Assembly (NCBI RefSeq): GCF_000717715.1 | Contig: NZ_JOAI01000025.1 | Span: 1-64,000, forward strand | Reading direction: 5' to 3' | Length of the DNA stretch: 64,000 nucleotides | Source: Streptomyces sp. NRRL B-24484 | GTDB lineage: Bacteria; Actinomycetota; Actinomycetes; Streptomycetales; Streptomycetaceae | Part shown: positions 7,565 to 17,500 of the stretch, piece by piece | How positions within the stretch are numbered: the first letter of the stretch is position 1 | How the letters are laid out: every line of letters begins with the position of its first letter | Position numbers and translations under genes: made by a program | Notes under the pieces: generated by a model | Seen by the model: the letters and a program-made list of their open reading frames with translations, nothing else | The model's database searches: none | What the model was told of the DNA's origin: nothing

Positions 7565-8827
7565 ATGACCACGACCTCCACGGGGGCGCCCACGGCGTCC
7601 CGGGCATCCTCACGCCTGTTGCACCCCGATCCGACGGTCCGCAGGCTCGCCTCCATCACCCTGGTGAACACGCTCGGCAACGGCCTCTTCATGACCCTGG
7701 GCGCGCTGTACTTCACCCGGATGCTCGGCCTCCCCGCCGCTCAGGTCGGCATCGGCCTCACCGCGGCGGGCCTGTGCGGCGTCCTGATCGGCGTCCCGGC
7801 CGGGCGCGCCGCGGACCGCTGGGGGACCAAGCCCGTGCTGCTCGCCCTGGTCGGCGGGGAAGCCGTCGGCACCGCCTGCTACCCGCTGGTGTCCGGCTTC
7901 ACCGCCTTCGTGCTGCTCGCCTGCGCCGTCACCGCGACCGACCGAGGCAGCGCGACCGTCCGCAACGCCCTGTACGCCGAGGTGCTGCCGCCCGACCGCC
8001 GGGTCGCCGGCCGCGCCTACCTCCGCGTCGTCACCAACGTCGGCATCGGCGTCGGCACCGGGATCGCCGCGCTCGTCCTCGTCGCCGACACCCGCGGCGC
8101 GTACACCGCCGCGATCCTCGCCGACGTCGCCACCTTCGCCGCCGTCTTCGCGATGTACGCGCTGCTGCCCACCCCGCAGGCCGGGCCGCGCGGCACCGCG
8201 GACGAGGCCGGGCCGCGGACCGGCTCCGCCCTGCGCAACCTGCCCTACCTCGTCGTCGCCGGACTGAGCGGCGTGCTCGGCCTGCAGTTCGCCATGATCG
8301 AGGTCGGCGTGCCGCTGTGGATCGTCGACCGCACCGAGGCACCGCGGGTCCTCGTCGCCTGCACGCTCGTCGTCAACACGATCCTCGTCGTCGCGCTCCA
8401 GGTGCGGGCCACCCGCGGCACCGAGGAGCCGACCGCCGCCGCCCGGATCTTCCGCCGCGGCGGAGTGCTCGTCGCGCTCTCCTGCGCGGCCTTCGCCCTC
8501 GCCGGCGGGCTGCCCGCGTGGGCCGCGGTGCTGGTGCTGCTCGCCGGAGCGGCGCTGCAGGCCCTCGGCGAGGTGCTCGGCCAGGCCGCCGGCTGGGCCC
8601 TCGGCTACGACCTCGCGGAGGAGGGCGCGCACGGCGAGTACCAGGGCGTCTTCAACACCGGGTTCTCCGCGGCGATGATGCTCGGCCCCGTCCTGATCAC
8701 CACCGCGGTCATCGGCCACGGCACCCTCGGCTGGGCCGCCCTCGCCGGGCTCTTCGCCGCGGCCAGCGCAGCGATGGTCCCGGCGGTGGGGTGGGCACTG
8801 CGCTGCAAGGCCGCGACGGCGGCCTGA
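7565..8827 (+). CDS. MFS transporter
   Basis: About 420 residues with 12 predicted membrane spans place this in the major facilitator superfamily, acting as a proton-driven exporter or importer in the inner membrane. The loop between spans 2 and 3 has the expected GRAADRWG-type motif near residue 86, and a polar central loop separates two six-helix halves. The ATG at 7565 is preferred over one 18 bases upstream because it follows a possible -10 element. Neither has a good ribosome site. The divergent ArsR-type gene probably regulates it. The substrate cannot be told from sequence. Confidence 0.88.
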   Translation: MTTTSTGAPTASRASSRLLHPDPTVRRLASITLVNTLGNGLFMTLGALYFTRMLGLPAAQVGIGLTAAGLCGVLIGVPAGRAADRWGTKPVLLALVGGEAVGTACYPLVSGFTAFVLLACAVTATDRGSATVRNALYAEVLPPDRRVAGRAYLRVVTNVGIGVGTGIAALVLVADTRGAYTAAILADVATFAAVFAMYALLPTPQAGPRGTADEAGPRTGSALRNLPYLVVAGLSGVLGLQFAMIEVGVPLWIVDRTEAPRVLVACTLVVNTILVVALQVRATRGTEEPTAAARIFRRGGVLVALSCAAFALAGGLPAWAAVLVLLAGAALQALGEVLGQAAGWALGYDLAEEGAHGEYQGVFNTGFSAAMMLGPVLITTAVIGHGTLGWAALAGLFAAASAAMVPAVGWALRCKAATAA

Positions 8828-8848
8828 GACGCGGGTGCATCCTTCCCG

Positions 8849-9622
8849 CTAGCGGACGACGTCGGGGATCGGGCGGGCGTAGGAACGGTCGGCGGGGGTG
8901 ACGGCGGTGGTGGGGCCGGCTGCGCGGAGGACGACGTCGAGGACGTGGTCGGGGTCGCAGGCGTAGCCGCCGCTCGCCCAGGCCGGGTTGGCCTCGACCA
9001 CGGCCCAGGTGCCGTCGGCGAGGCGGCCGACGTCGACCACGACGGCGCTCGGCAGGCCGCCGGCGGCCAGCGCGTCGGCGGCGAAGGCGAGCACCTCGGG
9101 TCCGACCTCCGGGGAGACGGCCAGGCTGCCGTCCACGGCGTACCGGCTCGCCGTCCGCACCGCGCCGTCCAGCACGAAGAGCCGGTACTCCTCGGCGAAC
9201 GCCACCACGTCGCTGATCTGCACGAGGGTGTCGTCGTCGAGGGCGTCCGGGCCGGGCAGTCCGCTGCCGTCCGGGTAGACCCGGGCCGGGAAGAGCTTGT
9301 CGACCGGCGGCTTGAGGAAGGCCGGGCGCCGCAGCCGGCGGGCCTCGGCCAGGGTCGTGCACTCCACCCGGCGGCCGAGCAGCTCGGCGGGCAGCGTGGC
9401 CAGCCAGTCGGCCGGCGGCTCCAGCGGGGCGACGTCCAGCGCCCCGGCGGCCACGTCGGCGAACAGCGGTCCGCCGTACAGGTGGGCGGGCCGCAGGCCG
9501 GCGAGCTCGTCCGGGACCTCCCAGCGCACGGCCGTGTGCGCCCGCAGCCCGCGGAGGCGGGCGCGGGTGAGCAACTGCAGACCGGTCTCGTTGATCCGGG
9601 GAGCGAGCAGGAGGAGCGTCAT
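8849..9622 (-). CDS. ATP-grasp domain protein (R2K-type)
   Basis: The 257-residue protein resembles the R2K clade of ATP-grasp enzymes, which form amide or ester bonds through acyl-phosphate intermediates. Visible features are the lysine segment FLKPPVDKLFPARVY (about 117-131), an acidic VVAFAEEYRLFV segment (about 156-167) and the metal/ATP end motif WAVVEANPAWASGGY (about 221-235), where Glu and Asn would bind magnesium. Such genes often act in small peptide or cell-wall related pathways. Nothing nearby identifies the substrate. The ATG at 9622 has GAGGG just upstream. The convergent MFS gene ends 21 bases away. Confidence 0.75.
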   Translation of the reverse strand: MTLLLLAPRINETGLQLLTRARLRGLRAHTAVRWEVPDELAGLRPAHLYGGPLFADVAAGALDVAPLEPPADWLATLPAELLGRRVECTTLAEARRLRRPAFLKPPVDKLFPARVYPDGSGLPGPDALDDDTLVQISDVVAFAEEYRLFVLDGAVRTASRYAVDGSLAVSPEVGPEVLAFAADALAAGGLPSAVVVDVGRLADGTWAVVEANPAWASGGYACDPDHVLDVVLRAAGPTTAVTPADRSYARPIPDVVR

Positions 9623-9760
9623 GGGCCCTCATGCTGGCCCGGCCGGACCCGTCCCGGCCAGCGGATTTCCCGGGTCGTACTGGCCGACCGGACGGTCGGC
9701 GTGCCAGAGTCCTCCCGAGCGCGTCCGACCCACCCTCAGCCGGAAAGCAGGCCATCCACG

Positions 9761-10525
9761 ATGACCAGCGAGAGCCCTCTCGTCCGCATCACCACCGCCG
9801 ATGCGGTGACGACCCTCGAACTCGACTCCCCGCACAACCGCAACGCCCTCTCCACCCGCCTGATGGCGGAACTGGTGAAGGGTCTGACCGAGGCCGCGGC
9901 CGACCCGGCCGTCCGGGCGGTGGTGCTCGGCCACACCGGCAAGGTGTTCTGCGCCGGCGCCGACCTCTCCGAGGCCACCGGCAGCGACCCGACGGTCGGC
10001 CCGCGCGGCCTGGTCGACATCCAGCGGGCGATCGTCGACTGCCCCAAGCCGGTGATCGCCGCGATCGACGGGCACGCCCGCGCGGGCGGCCTCGGCCTGC
10101 TCGGCGCGGCGGACATCGCGATCGCCGGCCCCGCCTCGACCTTCGCCTTCACCGAGGTGCGCCTCGGCCTCGCGCCCGCGGTGATCTCGCTGCCGCTGCG
10201 CCCCAAGCTGGACCCGCGGGCCGCTTCCCGCTACTACCTGACGGGTGAGACCTTCGGCCCGGCCGAGGCCGCCCGGATCGGCCTGATCACCGAGGCCGCC
10301 GACGACGTCGCCGGTGCGCTGAAGGTGCTGCTGGACGCCGTCCGGCAGGGTTCGCCGCAGGGCCTCGCCGAGTCCAAGCGGCTGGCGAACGCGGCCGTGG
10401 TGGACTCCTTCGAGCGGGACGCCGACGAGCGGGTCGCGCAGTCCGCGCGGCTGTTCGGCTCGGAGGAGGCGCAGCAGGGCATGCGGGCCTTCCTGGAGCG
10501 CCGCCCGGCCCCCTGGGCCCAGTAG
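9761..10525 (+). CDS. Enoyl-CoA hydratase/isomerase family protein
   Basis: This 254-residue crotonase-fold protein would hydrate enoyl-CoA thioesters in fatty acid or related acyl-CoA catabolism. It shows the oxyanion-hole motifs GKVFCAGADLSE (about 61-72) and DGHARAGGLGLLGAADI (about 104-120), followed by the TEVRLGLAP segment (about 129-137). Of the two usual catalytic glutamates, the position after GGLGL reads LGAADI, so the second acid may be displaced and the exact reaction is uncertain. The ATG at 9761 is the only sensible start. Its 3' end forms part of a terminator hairpin shared with the convergent gene. Confidence 0.87.
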   Translation: MTSESPLVRITTADAVTTLELDSPHNRNALSTRLMAELVKGLTEAAADPAVRAVVLGHTGKVFCAGADLSEATGSDPTVGPRGLVDIQRAIVDCPKPVIAAIDGHARAGGLGLLGAADIAIAGPASTFAFTEVRLGLAPAVISLPLRPKLDPRAASRYYLTGETFGPAEAARIGLITEAADDVAGALKVLLDAVRQGSPQGLAESKRLANAAVVDSFERDADERVAQSARLFGSEEAQQGMRAFLERRPAPWAQ

Positions 10526-10542
10526 CCGGCAGGGGGCCGGGC
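10503..10542. terminator. Bidirectional terminator hairpin
   Basis: GCCCGGCCCCCTG at 10503-10515 pairs exactly with 10530-10542, a 13-bp stem and 14-base loop. It overlaps the stop codon of the rightward hydratase gene and lies 17 bases from the end of the convergent leftward gene, so it can end transcription from both sides. Confidence 0.7.
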
Positions 10543-10558
10543 CGCGGCAGGACGGTCG

Positions 10559-11314
10559 TCAGCTCCAGTTGACGGCGGCGCCCGTCCGCCACAGGTCCAG
10601 CACCGAGCGGTCGCCGGAGACGTCCGCGGCGTCCGCCCCGCGGCGGTTCCACAGCAGCAGGTAGAGGTCGTGCGCGGGGCCGCTGACGGTGCAGTCGGCG
10701 GGCCCGGCGCCCGGCCGGACCTGTGGCTGCTCCTGACCGATCGTCACCAGCCAGCTCTCCGGGGCGTCGGTGGGCCGGACGGCGAGGGTGCGCGGCGACT
10801 CGCTGCGCAGCCGGGACTTCGGCCGGGGCACGAAGCCGGTCAGCAGCTCGGCCAGGCCGTCCGCCGCGACGGCCGGGGCGACCGGGCTCGCGGCGGTGCC
10901 GGCGGCGGCCTCCGCGTCGACCCGGTGCACGGTGGTCTCGTGCAGCTGGCGGCGGGCCCAGAAGGCGAGCGGCGAGGGTGCCGGCAGGAAGCTCCAGCAC
11001 TCCAGGCCGGCGGGGGCGGACCGCAGGACGGTCACCAGGTCGGCGTGCCCGGTGCGGAACCACTCCACCAGGTCCGCGTCGGCGGGCGCCGGACCCCAGG
11101 CGGCCTCCTGGCCCGCCTCGTCCAGGGGCCGGGTCAGGCCGCCCTTGACGTGGGCGGCGGCCCAGCGGTGCACCTGTCCGGTGTGCAGCAGCAGGTCGCG
11201 CAGCCGCCAGTCCGGGCAGGTGGGCACGGGCGCGTCCAGCGGCGTCCCGGCGGCGGTGTCGGCCAGCAGCGCGCCCTCGTGGCGCAGGACGTCGACGAGT
11301 TCGGGAATCTCCAT
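10559..11314 (-). CDS. Maleylpyruvate isomerase/DinB-family (TIGR03083-type) mycothiol-dependent protein
   Basis: The 251-residue protein has the actinobacterial MDMPI N-terminal four-helix bundle: CPDWRLRDLLLHTGQVHRWA (about 33-52) and the HETTVHRVDAEAA segment (about 130-142) provide the three His/Asp metal ligands seen in mycothiol-dependent isomerases and DinB-like proteins. The C-terminal part matches the MDMPI C-terminal domain (VSGPAHDLYLLLWNR near 213-227). Family members use mycothiol as a cofactor or transfer substrate. Most remain uncharacterised. The ATG at 11314 was chosen. A CAGACT sequence lies 6 bases before it and could be a weak -10. Confidence 0.85.
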   Translation of the reverse strand: MEIPELVDVLRHEGALLADTAAGTPLDAPVPTCPDWRLRDLLLHTGQVHRWAAAHVKGGLTRPLDEAGQEAAWGPAPADADLVEWFRTGHADLVTVLRSAPAGLECWSFLPAPSPLAFWARRQLHETTVHRVDAEAAAGTAASPVAPAVAADGLAELLTGFVPRPKSRLRSESPRTLAVRPTDAPESWLVTIGQEQPQVRPGAGPADCTVSGPAHDLYLLLWNRRGADAADVSGDRSVLDLWRTGAAVNWS

Positions 11315-11363
11315 GGCGCGAGTCTGCCAGGCCCCGTCCCGGCCCGGTGTGATGTTGATCGCC

Positions 11364-11398
11364 CGGGCACCTCGCCGGGGGTGCCCGCCCGCTACGGT
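11364..11398 (+). promoter_or_regulatory. Candidate operator and leaderless -10 for the acyltransferase
   Basis: TACGGT at 11393-11398 ends 6 bases before the ATG at 11405 and fits a leaderless promoter. Just upstream, CGGGCACC (11364-11371) and GGTGCCCG (11380-11387) form a perfect inverted repeat with an 8-base centre, covering where a -35 box would lie. It could be an operator or the terminator tail of another transcript. Confidence 0.45.
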
Positions 11399-11404
11399 GA
11401 TCGC

Positions 11405-12214
11405 ATGCCGACCGCCCGTACCCTCCTCGCCGCCGCCCGTCTCCGGGGCCGCCGCGCCGCCGGCCACGTCGTGCACCGGGCGTGGAAGTGGGTGCAGGAG
11501 ACCGGGGCGGTCACCAACCGCGCCCCCGGCCCGTACCGGTTCGGCGAGCTCGGGGACGGCACCAAGCTGGCCTTCCCGCTCGGCGCGGTCTTCAACGAGC
11601 AGTGGATCACCATCGGGCCGTTCTCGATCATCGGCGAGCGGGTCACCATCTCCGCCGGCTTCCTGCCCGGCCTGGACCTCGGCCCCGAGCCCATCGTCCG
11701 GATCGGCGGCGGCTGCGTCATCGGCCGCGGCAGCCACATCGTCGGCCACCAGTCGATCGTCCTCGGCGACGACGTGTGGACCGGCCCGAACGTCTACATC
11801 ACCGACCAGGCCCACGAGTACCGCGACACCGACCTGCCGATCGGCAAGCAGTGGCCGCGCAACGAGCCGGTGGAGATCGGCGCGGGCTCGTGGATCGGCA
11901 CCGGCGCGGTGATCCTGCCCGGCTCCCGGATCGGCCGCAACGTGGTGGTCGCCGCCGGTGCGGTCGTCCGCGGCGACGTCCCCGACCACAGCGTGGTCGC
12001 CGGTGCGCCCGCCAAGGTCGTCCGCAGCTGGTCCGCCGACGAGGGCTGGCAGCCGCCGCTGCGCCACGACGCGCCGCAGCCGATCCCGGACGGCGTCACC
12101 GCCGAGCAGCTGCGCGCCCTGGTCGGCTGGGACCTGCGGATCCCCGGCCAGGCCGGGCCCGCCGACGAGAGCCCCGCCCGCGCCGACGAGACCACCGCTC
12201 GCGCCGCCGAGTGA
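11405..12214 (+). CDS. Left-handed beta-helix (hexapeptide repeat) acyltransferase
   Basis: This 269-residue protein has the isoleucine-rich hexapeptide repeats of LbH acetyltransferases (about 80-200), including VGHQSIVLGDDVWTGPNVYI and the loop ITDQAHEY with the likely catalytic His, ending in VVAGAPAKVVRSW, the standard coenzyme A binding end. It probably transfers an acetyl or other acyl group from CoA to a sugar or amino sugar. A basic N-terminal region and an acidic C-terminal tail extend the core. The start follows directly after a -10 element. It could belong with surface-sugar modification, but the adjacent genes do not prove this. Confidence 0.87.
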   Translation: MPTARTLLAAARLRGRRAAGHVVHRAWKWVQETGAVTNRAPGPYRFGELGDGTKLAFPLGAVFNEQWITIGPFSIIGERVTISAGFLPGLDLGPEPIVRIGGGCVIGRGSHIVGHQSIVLGDDVWTGPNVYITDQAHEYRDTDLPIGKQWPRNEPVEIGAGSWIGTGAVILPGSRIGRNVVVAAGAVVRGDVPDHSVVAGAPAKVVRSWSADEGWQPPLRHDAPQPIPDGVTAEQLRALVGWDLRIPGQAGPADESPARADETTARAAE

Positions 12215-12281
12215 CCCGGCCGCGCAGCCGAGGGACCCGGCCCGGCCGGGCCGCCCGTGTTCGGTGGGTTGACCGCGATGT

Positions 12282-13382
12282 TCAGGGGCTGACCGCGAGG
12301 ACCAGGTAGGCGGCCAGCACCGCCAGGTGCACCGCGCCCTGCAGCGGCGTCGCCCGGCGCGGGATCACGGTCAACGTCCCGACCGCGACGGTGAGCGCCA
12401 GCAGCACCATGTGCGAGGCGCCGAGACCGAGGACGAGCGGACCGCTGAGCCAGAGCGAGGCGACCGCCACCGAGGGCACCGTCAGCCCGATGGACGCCAG
12501 CGAGGAGCCGAGCGCCAGGTTGAGGCTGGTCTGCACCCGGTTGCCCGCCGCGGCGCGCAGCGCGGCGATCGTCTCCGGCAGCAGCACCAGCAGCGCGATC
12601 ACCACGCCGACCACCGAGGCCGGCAGGCCCGCGTCGGCGACCGCCGACTCGATGGTGGGGGAGACCCCCTTGGCCAGGCCGACCACCGAGACCAGCGCGA
12701 CCGCGAGCATGCCGAGGCTGACCCGGGCGGACCGGCGGCTCGGCAGTTCGCCGTGGTCGTCCTCGTCCAGCAGCTCGCCCTCGGCACCGACCGGCAGGAA
12801 GTACTCGCGGTGGCGCAGCGTCTGGGTGGTGACGAACAGTCCGTACAGGCCGAGCGAGGCGATCCCGGCGAAGGTCAGCTGCGCGGTGTTGAACTGAGGT
12901 CCGGGCGTGCTGGTGGTGAAGGTCGGCAGCACCAGGCTCAGGGTGGCGAGCGTGGCGATGGTGGCGAACGCGGCGCCGGTGCCCTCGGCGTTGAAGACCG
13001 CGACCCGGTGCTTCAGCGCCGTCAGCAGGATCGACAGGCCGAGCACCCCGTTGCAGGTGATCATGACGGCGGCGAAGACGGTGTCCCGGGCGAGGGTGGC
13101 GTTCTTGACGGGGGCGTCCACCATCAGCGTCACGATCAGCGCCACCTCGATGACGGTCACCGCGACGGCCAGCACCAGCGAGCCGAAGGGCTCGCCCGCC
13201 CGGTGGGCGATCACCTCGGCGTGGTGCACGGCGGCCAGCACGGCCCCGGCCAGGAACAGCGCCACCACGGCGACCACCGGGCCGGGCAGCGACCGCCCCC
13301 AGGTCAGGATCAGCATCACCAGCGCCAGTACCGGCACCGCGACGGTCCACTGGACGAGGCCCCGGCGGATCAGGTCGATCAT
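12282..13382 (-). CDS. Calcium/proton antiporter, ChaA-like (CaCA superfamily)
   Basis: The 366-residue membrane protein has about 11 hydrophobic spans in two homologous halves. The second half contains LPETIAALRAAAGNRVQ followed by LNLALGSSLASIGLT, the alpha-repeat of cation/Ca2+ exchangers with its acidic residue, and the first half carries the matching AHRAGEPFGSLVLAVAVTVIE segment. It would extrude Ca2+ or Na+/K+ in exchange for protons across the cytoplasmic membrane. A charged loop (about 195-225, DEDDHGE) lies between the halves. The ATG at 13382 is the first start. The epimerase gene lies 82 bases upstream in the same direction, so co-transcription is possible. Confidence 0.92.
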   Translation of the reverse strand: MIDLIRRGLVQWTVAVPVLALVMLILTWGRSLPGPVVAVVALFLAGAVLAAVHHAEVIAHRAGEPFGSLVLAVAVTVIEVALIVTLMVDAPVKNATLARDTVFAAVMITCNGVLGLSILLTALKHRVAVFNAEGTGAAFATIATLATLSLVLPTFTTSTPGPQFNTAQLTFAGIASLGLYGLFVTTQTLRHREYFLPVGAEGELLDEDDHGELPSRRSARVSLGMLAVALVSVVGLAKGVSPTIESAVADAGLPASVVGVVIALLVLLPETIAALRAAAGNRVQTSLNLALGSSLASIGLTVPSVAVASLWLSGPLVLGLGASHMVLLALTVAVGTLTVIPRRATPLQGAVHLAVLAAYLVLAVSP

Positions 13383-13464
13383 CCGTCGAGCTTCCCACCC
13401 CGGCCGCGCGCCGCCGCGGCAGCGCCGCCGGGGTGTCGGGAGTTCGCCTCGACCGGAGGAGGCG

Positions 13465-14403
13465 TCAGGCCCCCGCGCCGGCCGCGGCCCAGGCGTCCGT
13501 CACCAGCCGGTCCAGCGCCGACCGTTCCGGGCGCCAGCCGAGCTCCCGCCCGATCCGGCTGCAGTCCGACACCAGCCGCGGCGACTCCGGCAGCGCCGGC
13601 CGCCGCCGCACCGGCACCGGACGCCCGGTCAGCCGCTCCACCGCCGCGACGACCTCCCGCATGCTCGCCGGCGTCGCCCCCACGTTGTAGACCCGGCAGC
13701 CGCCGTGCGCCGCCGCCTCCTCCCGCGCGTCCAGCGCCTGCAGGTACGCCTCGGCGACGTCGTCCACGTGCACGAAGTCCCGCACCACGCTGCCGTCCCC
13801 GTTCAGCTCCAGGTACGGGTGCCGCCCGGCCGCCACCGCCAGCGCCCGCGGCAGGATCCGGGCCTCGTCCACGTCCCCGGCGCCGGCCGCGTTGAAGCAG
13901 CGCAGCACCACCGCGAGGACCTCGCCCGCCGCCGCGCGGCCCGCGAGCTCCCGCTCGGCCGCCAGCTTGGACTCGCCGTACGGACTGCCCGGCGCCGGCT
14001 CCGCCGACTCGTCGATCGGCTGCCGCTCCGGCGCGCCGTACACCGCCGCCGTCGAACCGAACACCACCAGCGGCCGGACACCGGCGCGGCCGGGCCCGTC
14101 CCGCAGCGCGTCCAGCAGGGCGACCGTGCCGCCGAGGTTGACCGCGCGGTGCGCCTGCGGGTCCACCACCGACTCCCGGCCGCGGGTGAGCGCCGCCAGG
14201 TGGCAGACCGCGTCCACCCCGGCCACCGCGGGCGCCAGCGCCGCCGAGTCCCGGACGTCCGCCCGGACCACCTCCCGGACGGGCAGCCCGCCGGCGTCCG
14301 TGCGACTGCTGCTCAGCGCCCGCACCTCGTGCCCGGCCGCGGCCAACCGCCGCACCACCGCCTGCCCGACGAACCCGAACGCGCCCGTCACCAGGACCTT
14401 CAC
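13465..14403 (-). CDS. NAD-dependent epimerase/dehydratase (extended SDR)
   Basis: The 312-residue protein is an extended short-chain dehydrogenase of the UDP-glucose 4-epimerase type, acting on nucleotide sugars. It starts with the NAD motif VTGAFGFVGQAVVRRL (about 5-20), has the substrate-dependent VFGSTAAVYG segment (about 113-122) and the active pair Tyr142 and Lys146 in SPYGESK. A conserved RDFVHVDDVAEAYL stretch (about 209-222) is typical of 4-epimerases. The GTG start at 14403 gives the usual N-terminus. The ChaA gene follows downstream. The sugar product is unknown. Confidence 0.9.
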   Translation of the reverse strand: MKVLVTGAFGFVGQAVVRRLAAAGHEVRALSSSRTDAGGLPVREVVRADVRDSAALAPAVAGVDAVCHLAALTRGRESVVDPQAHRAVNLGGTVALLDALRDGPGRAGVRPLVVFGSTAAVYGAPERQPIDESAEPAPGSPYGESKLAAERELAGRAAAGEVLAVVLRCFNAAGAGDVDEARILPRALAVAAGRHPYLELNGDGSVVRDFVHVDDVAEAYLQALDAREEAAAHGGCRVYNVGATPASMREVVAAVERLTGRPVPVRRRPALPESPRLVSDCSRIGRELGWRPERSALDRLVTDAWAAAGAGA

Positions 14404-14467
14404 GACCTACCCCCGAGCATCCGAAAACCCATTGCGCCCAGAGCGCCATGCTGCCACGATCACCGCC

Positions 14468-14506
14468 ATGACGACCCGAAAGGCCGGCCCCGCGAAGTCC
14501 CGGTGA
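14468..14506 (+). CDS. Possible 12-codon leader ORF
   Basis: An ATG at 14468 opens a 12-residue Lys/Arg-rich reading frame whose TGA (14504-14506) overlaps the GTG at 14503 of the next gene. The large gene has no ribosome site of its own, so translation might be coupled to this leader. CACGAT lies 7 bases before the ATG and might be a weak -10. It may equally be chance. Confidence 0.3.
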   Translation: MTTRKAGPAKSR

Positions 14507-17500
14507 CCGCGATGGCCCCGCCGATCCCCGCGCACATCGACCGTCTGCCCCGCCCCGAACGCGCCGCCGCGCTGGCCGGCCACGGCCGGGCCCTCACCAC
14601 CGACCGGTACCTGCGGCTGCACGCCGCCCTGGACGCCGGCGACCACGACGACCGGCACACCGCGCTCTTCCTCGCCGTCGTCCGCCGCGACCTCGACCGG
14701 GTCACCGCGGCCCTCACCGACCCGCTGCTCGCCCACCGCGCGCTCGCCGCCGCCGGGCGCCTCCCCGTCCCCGACGGGGCCCTCGCCGAGCTCACCCGCA
14801 CCGCACCCCGCGAACTGAGGCACGACCTCTACCGGCTGCTGCGCCGCTCCCGGCGGCACGCCCTCGCCGAACGGCTGCTCCCGGAGGTCCGCGACCGCCA
14901 CGACGCCCGCGAGGCCGCCCGGCTGCTGCCCGCCTGCACCCCCGCCGCCGTCGACCACTGGCTGCCGCTGCTCGCGGTGCCCGACGGCGTGCTGCAGTCG
15001 CTCGCCCGCACCGCACCCCGGGCCGTCGCCCGCCTGCTCGCCACGGAGGCCGCGGCCGACCCGCCCGGCCCGCGGCTCCCGCAGCGGCTGCGCGAACGCC
15101 TCGCCGGCGTCGCCGCCCGCGACCGGGCCGCCGCCGAGCACCTGCTCACCACCGCCCCCGACGTCCTGCCGCCCGACGCCGTACTCCGGCTGCTCGACCG
15201 GCCCGGCCCGGTGCTCGCCGCGATCCGCTCCGGCGCCGTCACCCGGCTGCGGACGCCGGCCGGCCCGCTGCCCGCCGCGGCCGAACGGGCCGCCCGCGCC
15301 CTGCCCCCCGAGGACCTGCGCATCCTCGCCGACACCTGCCGTCCCCGGCCCGCCCGGGCGCTGTTCCACGCGGAGGCCTGGGGCCCCGAGCCCTACCTGC
15401 GCCTGCTCGACCCCGACACCCGTCTCCGGGTCGCCCGTGAACGCCTCGCCGCCCGGCCGAACACCCGGCGCCCCGACGTCACCACCCTGCTCAGCCTCGA
15501 CGCGCCCGAGCGGGCCGACCTCCTCGCCCCCGCCCTGGCGCGCACCGCCGACAGCCCGTACGTGCAGGCCGGCCTGCTCGCGCTGCTGCCCTTCGACCGG
15601 GCCGAGGAAGGCCTCACCGCCCTGGCCGGCCACCACCGGCACACCACCCGGATGACGGGCCGCACCGGCCTGCTGCGCGCCGCGGCCCAGCAGGACGCGC
15701 CGACCTGGGGCCGCGTCCTGCGTAGCATCGAACGCGCCTGGCACGACCACCCCGAGGCGCGCGCAGCGGTGCTCGCCGAAGCCGCCCGCACCCCCGAACA
15801 CCTGCTGGCCGCCGTCCCCGAACAGGTCCTGCGGGACGCCGTCCTCACCACCGCCCAGGCCCGGGACACCACCGTCGGATGCCTGAGCGCCGCCGACACC
15901 TGGCTCCGCCGCACCCTGCGCCGGGCCGGCGCCGACGGCGACACCGACCGCGCCGCCGTCCTGCTCGTCCTCGCCGTCCACCTGCGCGAACACCCCCGCT
16001 GGACGGCACCCGCCGACCCGCTCGGCCTCTCCCCGGCCCGGGCCGACGCCGTCTGGAGCCGACTGCTCCGCACCCCCGGCTTCGAACGCCCCGAACGCCT
16101 GCTCACCGCCGCCGAACTGCTCCCGCCGCTCACCGCCGTCGACGCCCTGCTGGAACGGCTGGTGACCGGCGACCACCCGCCCGCGCTGCTCGCCCGCGCC
16201 GCCCGGCTCTGGCTGCGCGCCCCCGCCGCCCCCGCCGCCCCCGCCGCCCCCGCCGCCCCCGGCGTCCGCGAGCGGCGCTGCGCCGCCCTGGTGGCGGCCG
16301 ACCCCGGCTGGGCCCGGGTGGACGAGGTGTTCGCCGTCCTCGCCCGGCGACGTACCGACCTGCTGCCCGGCGTCCTCGCCGCCGGCCGGACGCACCCCGG
16401 AGGACGGTTCGGCGACGGTGACGGCGACGGCCGCTGGCTGCCGGTGCTGCCCGCCGGCGCCGACCGGCGGGTCCGGGCCGCACACACCGCGCTGGTCGGC
16501 CCGGTCGCCGCCGACGAGGGCGCACCGCTCGCCGTCCGGGCCGCGGCCGCCGCCGTCCTCACCGACCCCGACCGGCTCGCCGACCTCGCCGAGCGCGCCC
16601 CGCAGCCGGTCGCGGCCGCCGCCCTGCTCCGGCTGGCCGACCGCGCCGAACCGTCGGCCGCACTGCCCGTCCTGCTCACCCACCTCGGCGGGGGCGTCCG
16701 CGGCCGGGCCGCCGTCCAGGGCGTCCGCCGCCTGCTCGGGCGGCTCCCCGAGGCCGACGGGACCGGGCTGCTGACGGACCTGCTGACCCGGCCGGGGCTC
16801 GCCGTCGGCGTCGGCAAGGAGCTCGCCCGCGCACTCGCCGACCTCCCCGACCGGCCCGCCGCCGACCTCGCCCTGCGCGTCTGGGACGTCCCCGGCCTGC
16901 ACCGGGACGTCCGGGCCGTCCTCGCGGCCGGTCTCACCCGCCACCTCGACCGCCCCGGCGTCGCGCCGCGCCTGGCCGCCGCCCTCGACGAGGCGGCGGT
17001 CCGCGAGGCCGTCCTCGGCATCCCGCACCTGCGGCTCCCGGACGGCTGCCGGGCACCCTTCGACGGGCTGCTGCTCACCGCGATCCGGGACGGCGGCGCC
17101 ACCGCAGCGGTGCACGCGCTCACCGTCCGCCGGACGCGCGGGCCGCTCGACGAGGACACCGCCCGGGCCGTCGTCGGGCGGCTGCGGCGCCCCGACGAAC
17201 CGGAGGAGGTCCGGCGCTCCGCCGTCGCGCTCTTCGCCGGGCGGGCGACCGACCCCGCCGTCGCCACCTGGTGGCCGCACCTGGTCGAACGGCTGGCCGC
17301 CGAGGCCCGGCACGACCCGCGGCAGCGCCACCGCCTCGCCGACCTGGCCGGCCAGCATTCCGCCGTCGCGGTGGCGCCGGTGCTGTTCGACCCGCTCGTC
17401 CCGGCCCTGCTGGCCGCCGGCCTGCCCGGCCGTGCCGCCGCGGCCGCCCTCGGCGCGGCCCTCGGCGCCCTCCTCGCCGGGGACGTGGCGCCGGACCGCT

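Noticed and set aside
10526..10558. Possible small gene between convergent genes
   Set aside because: The gap is too short and is occupied by the terminator hairpin.
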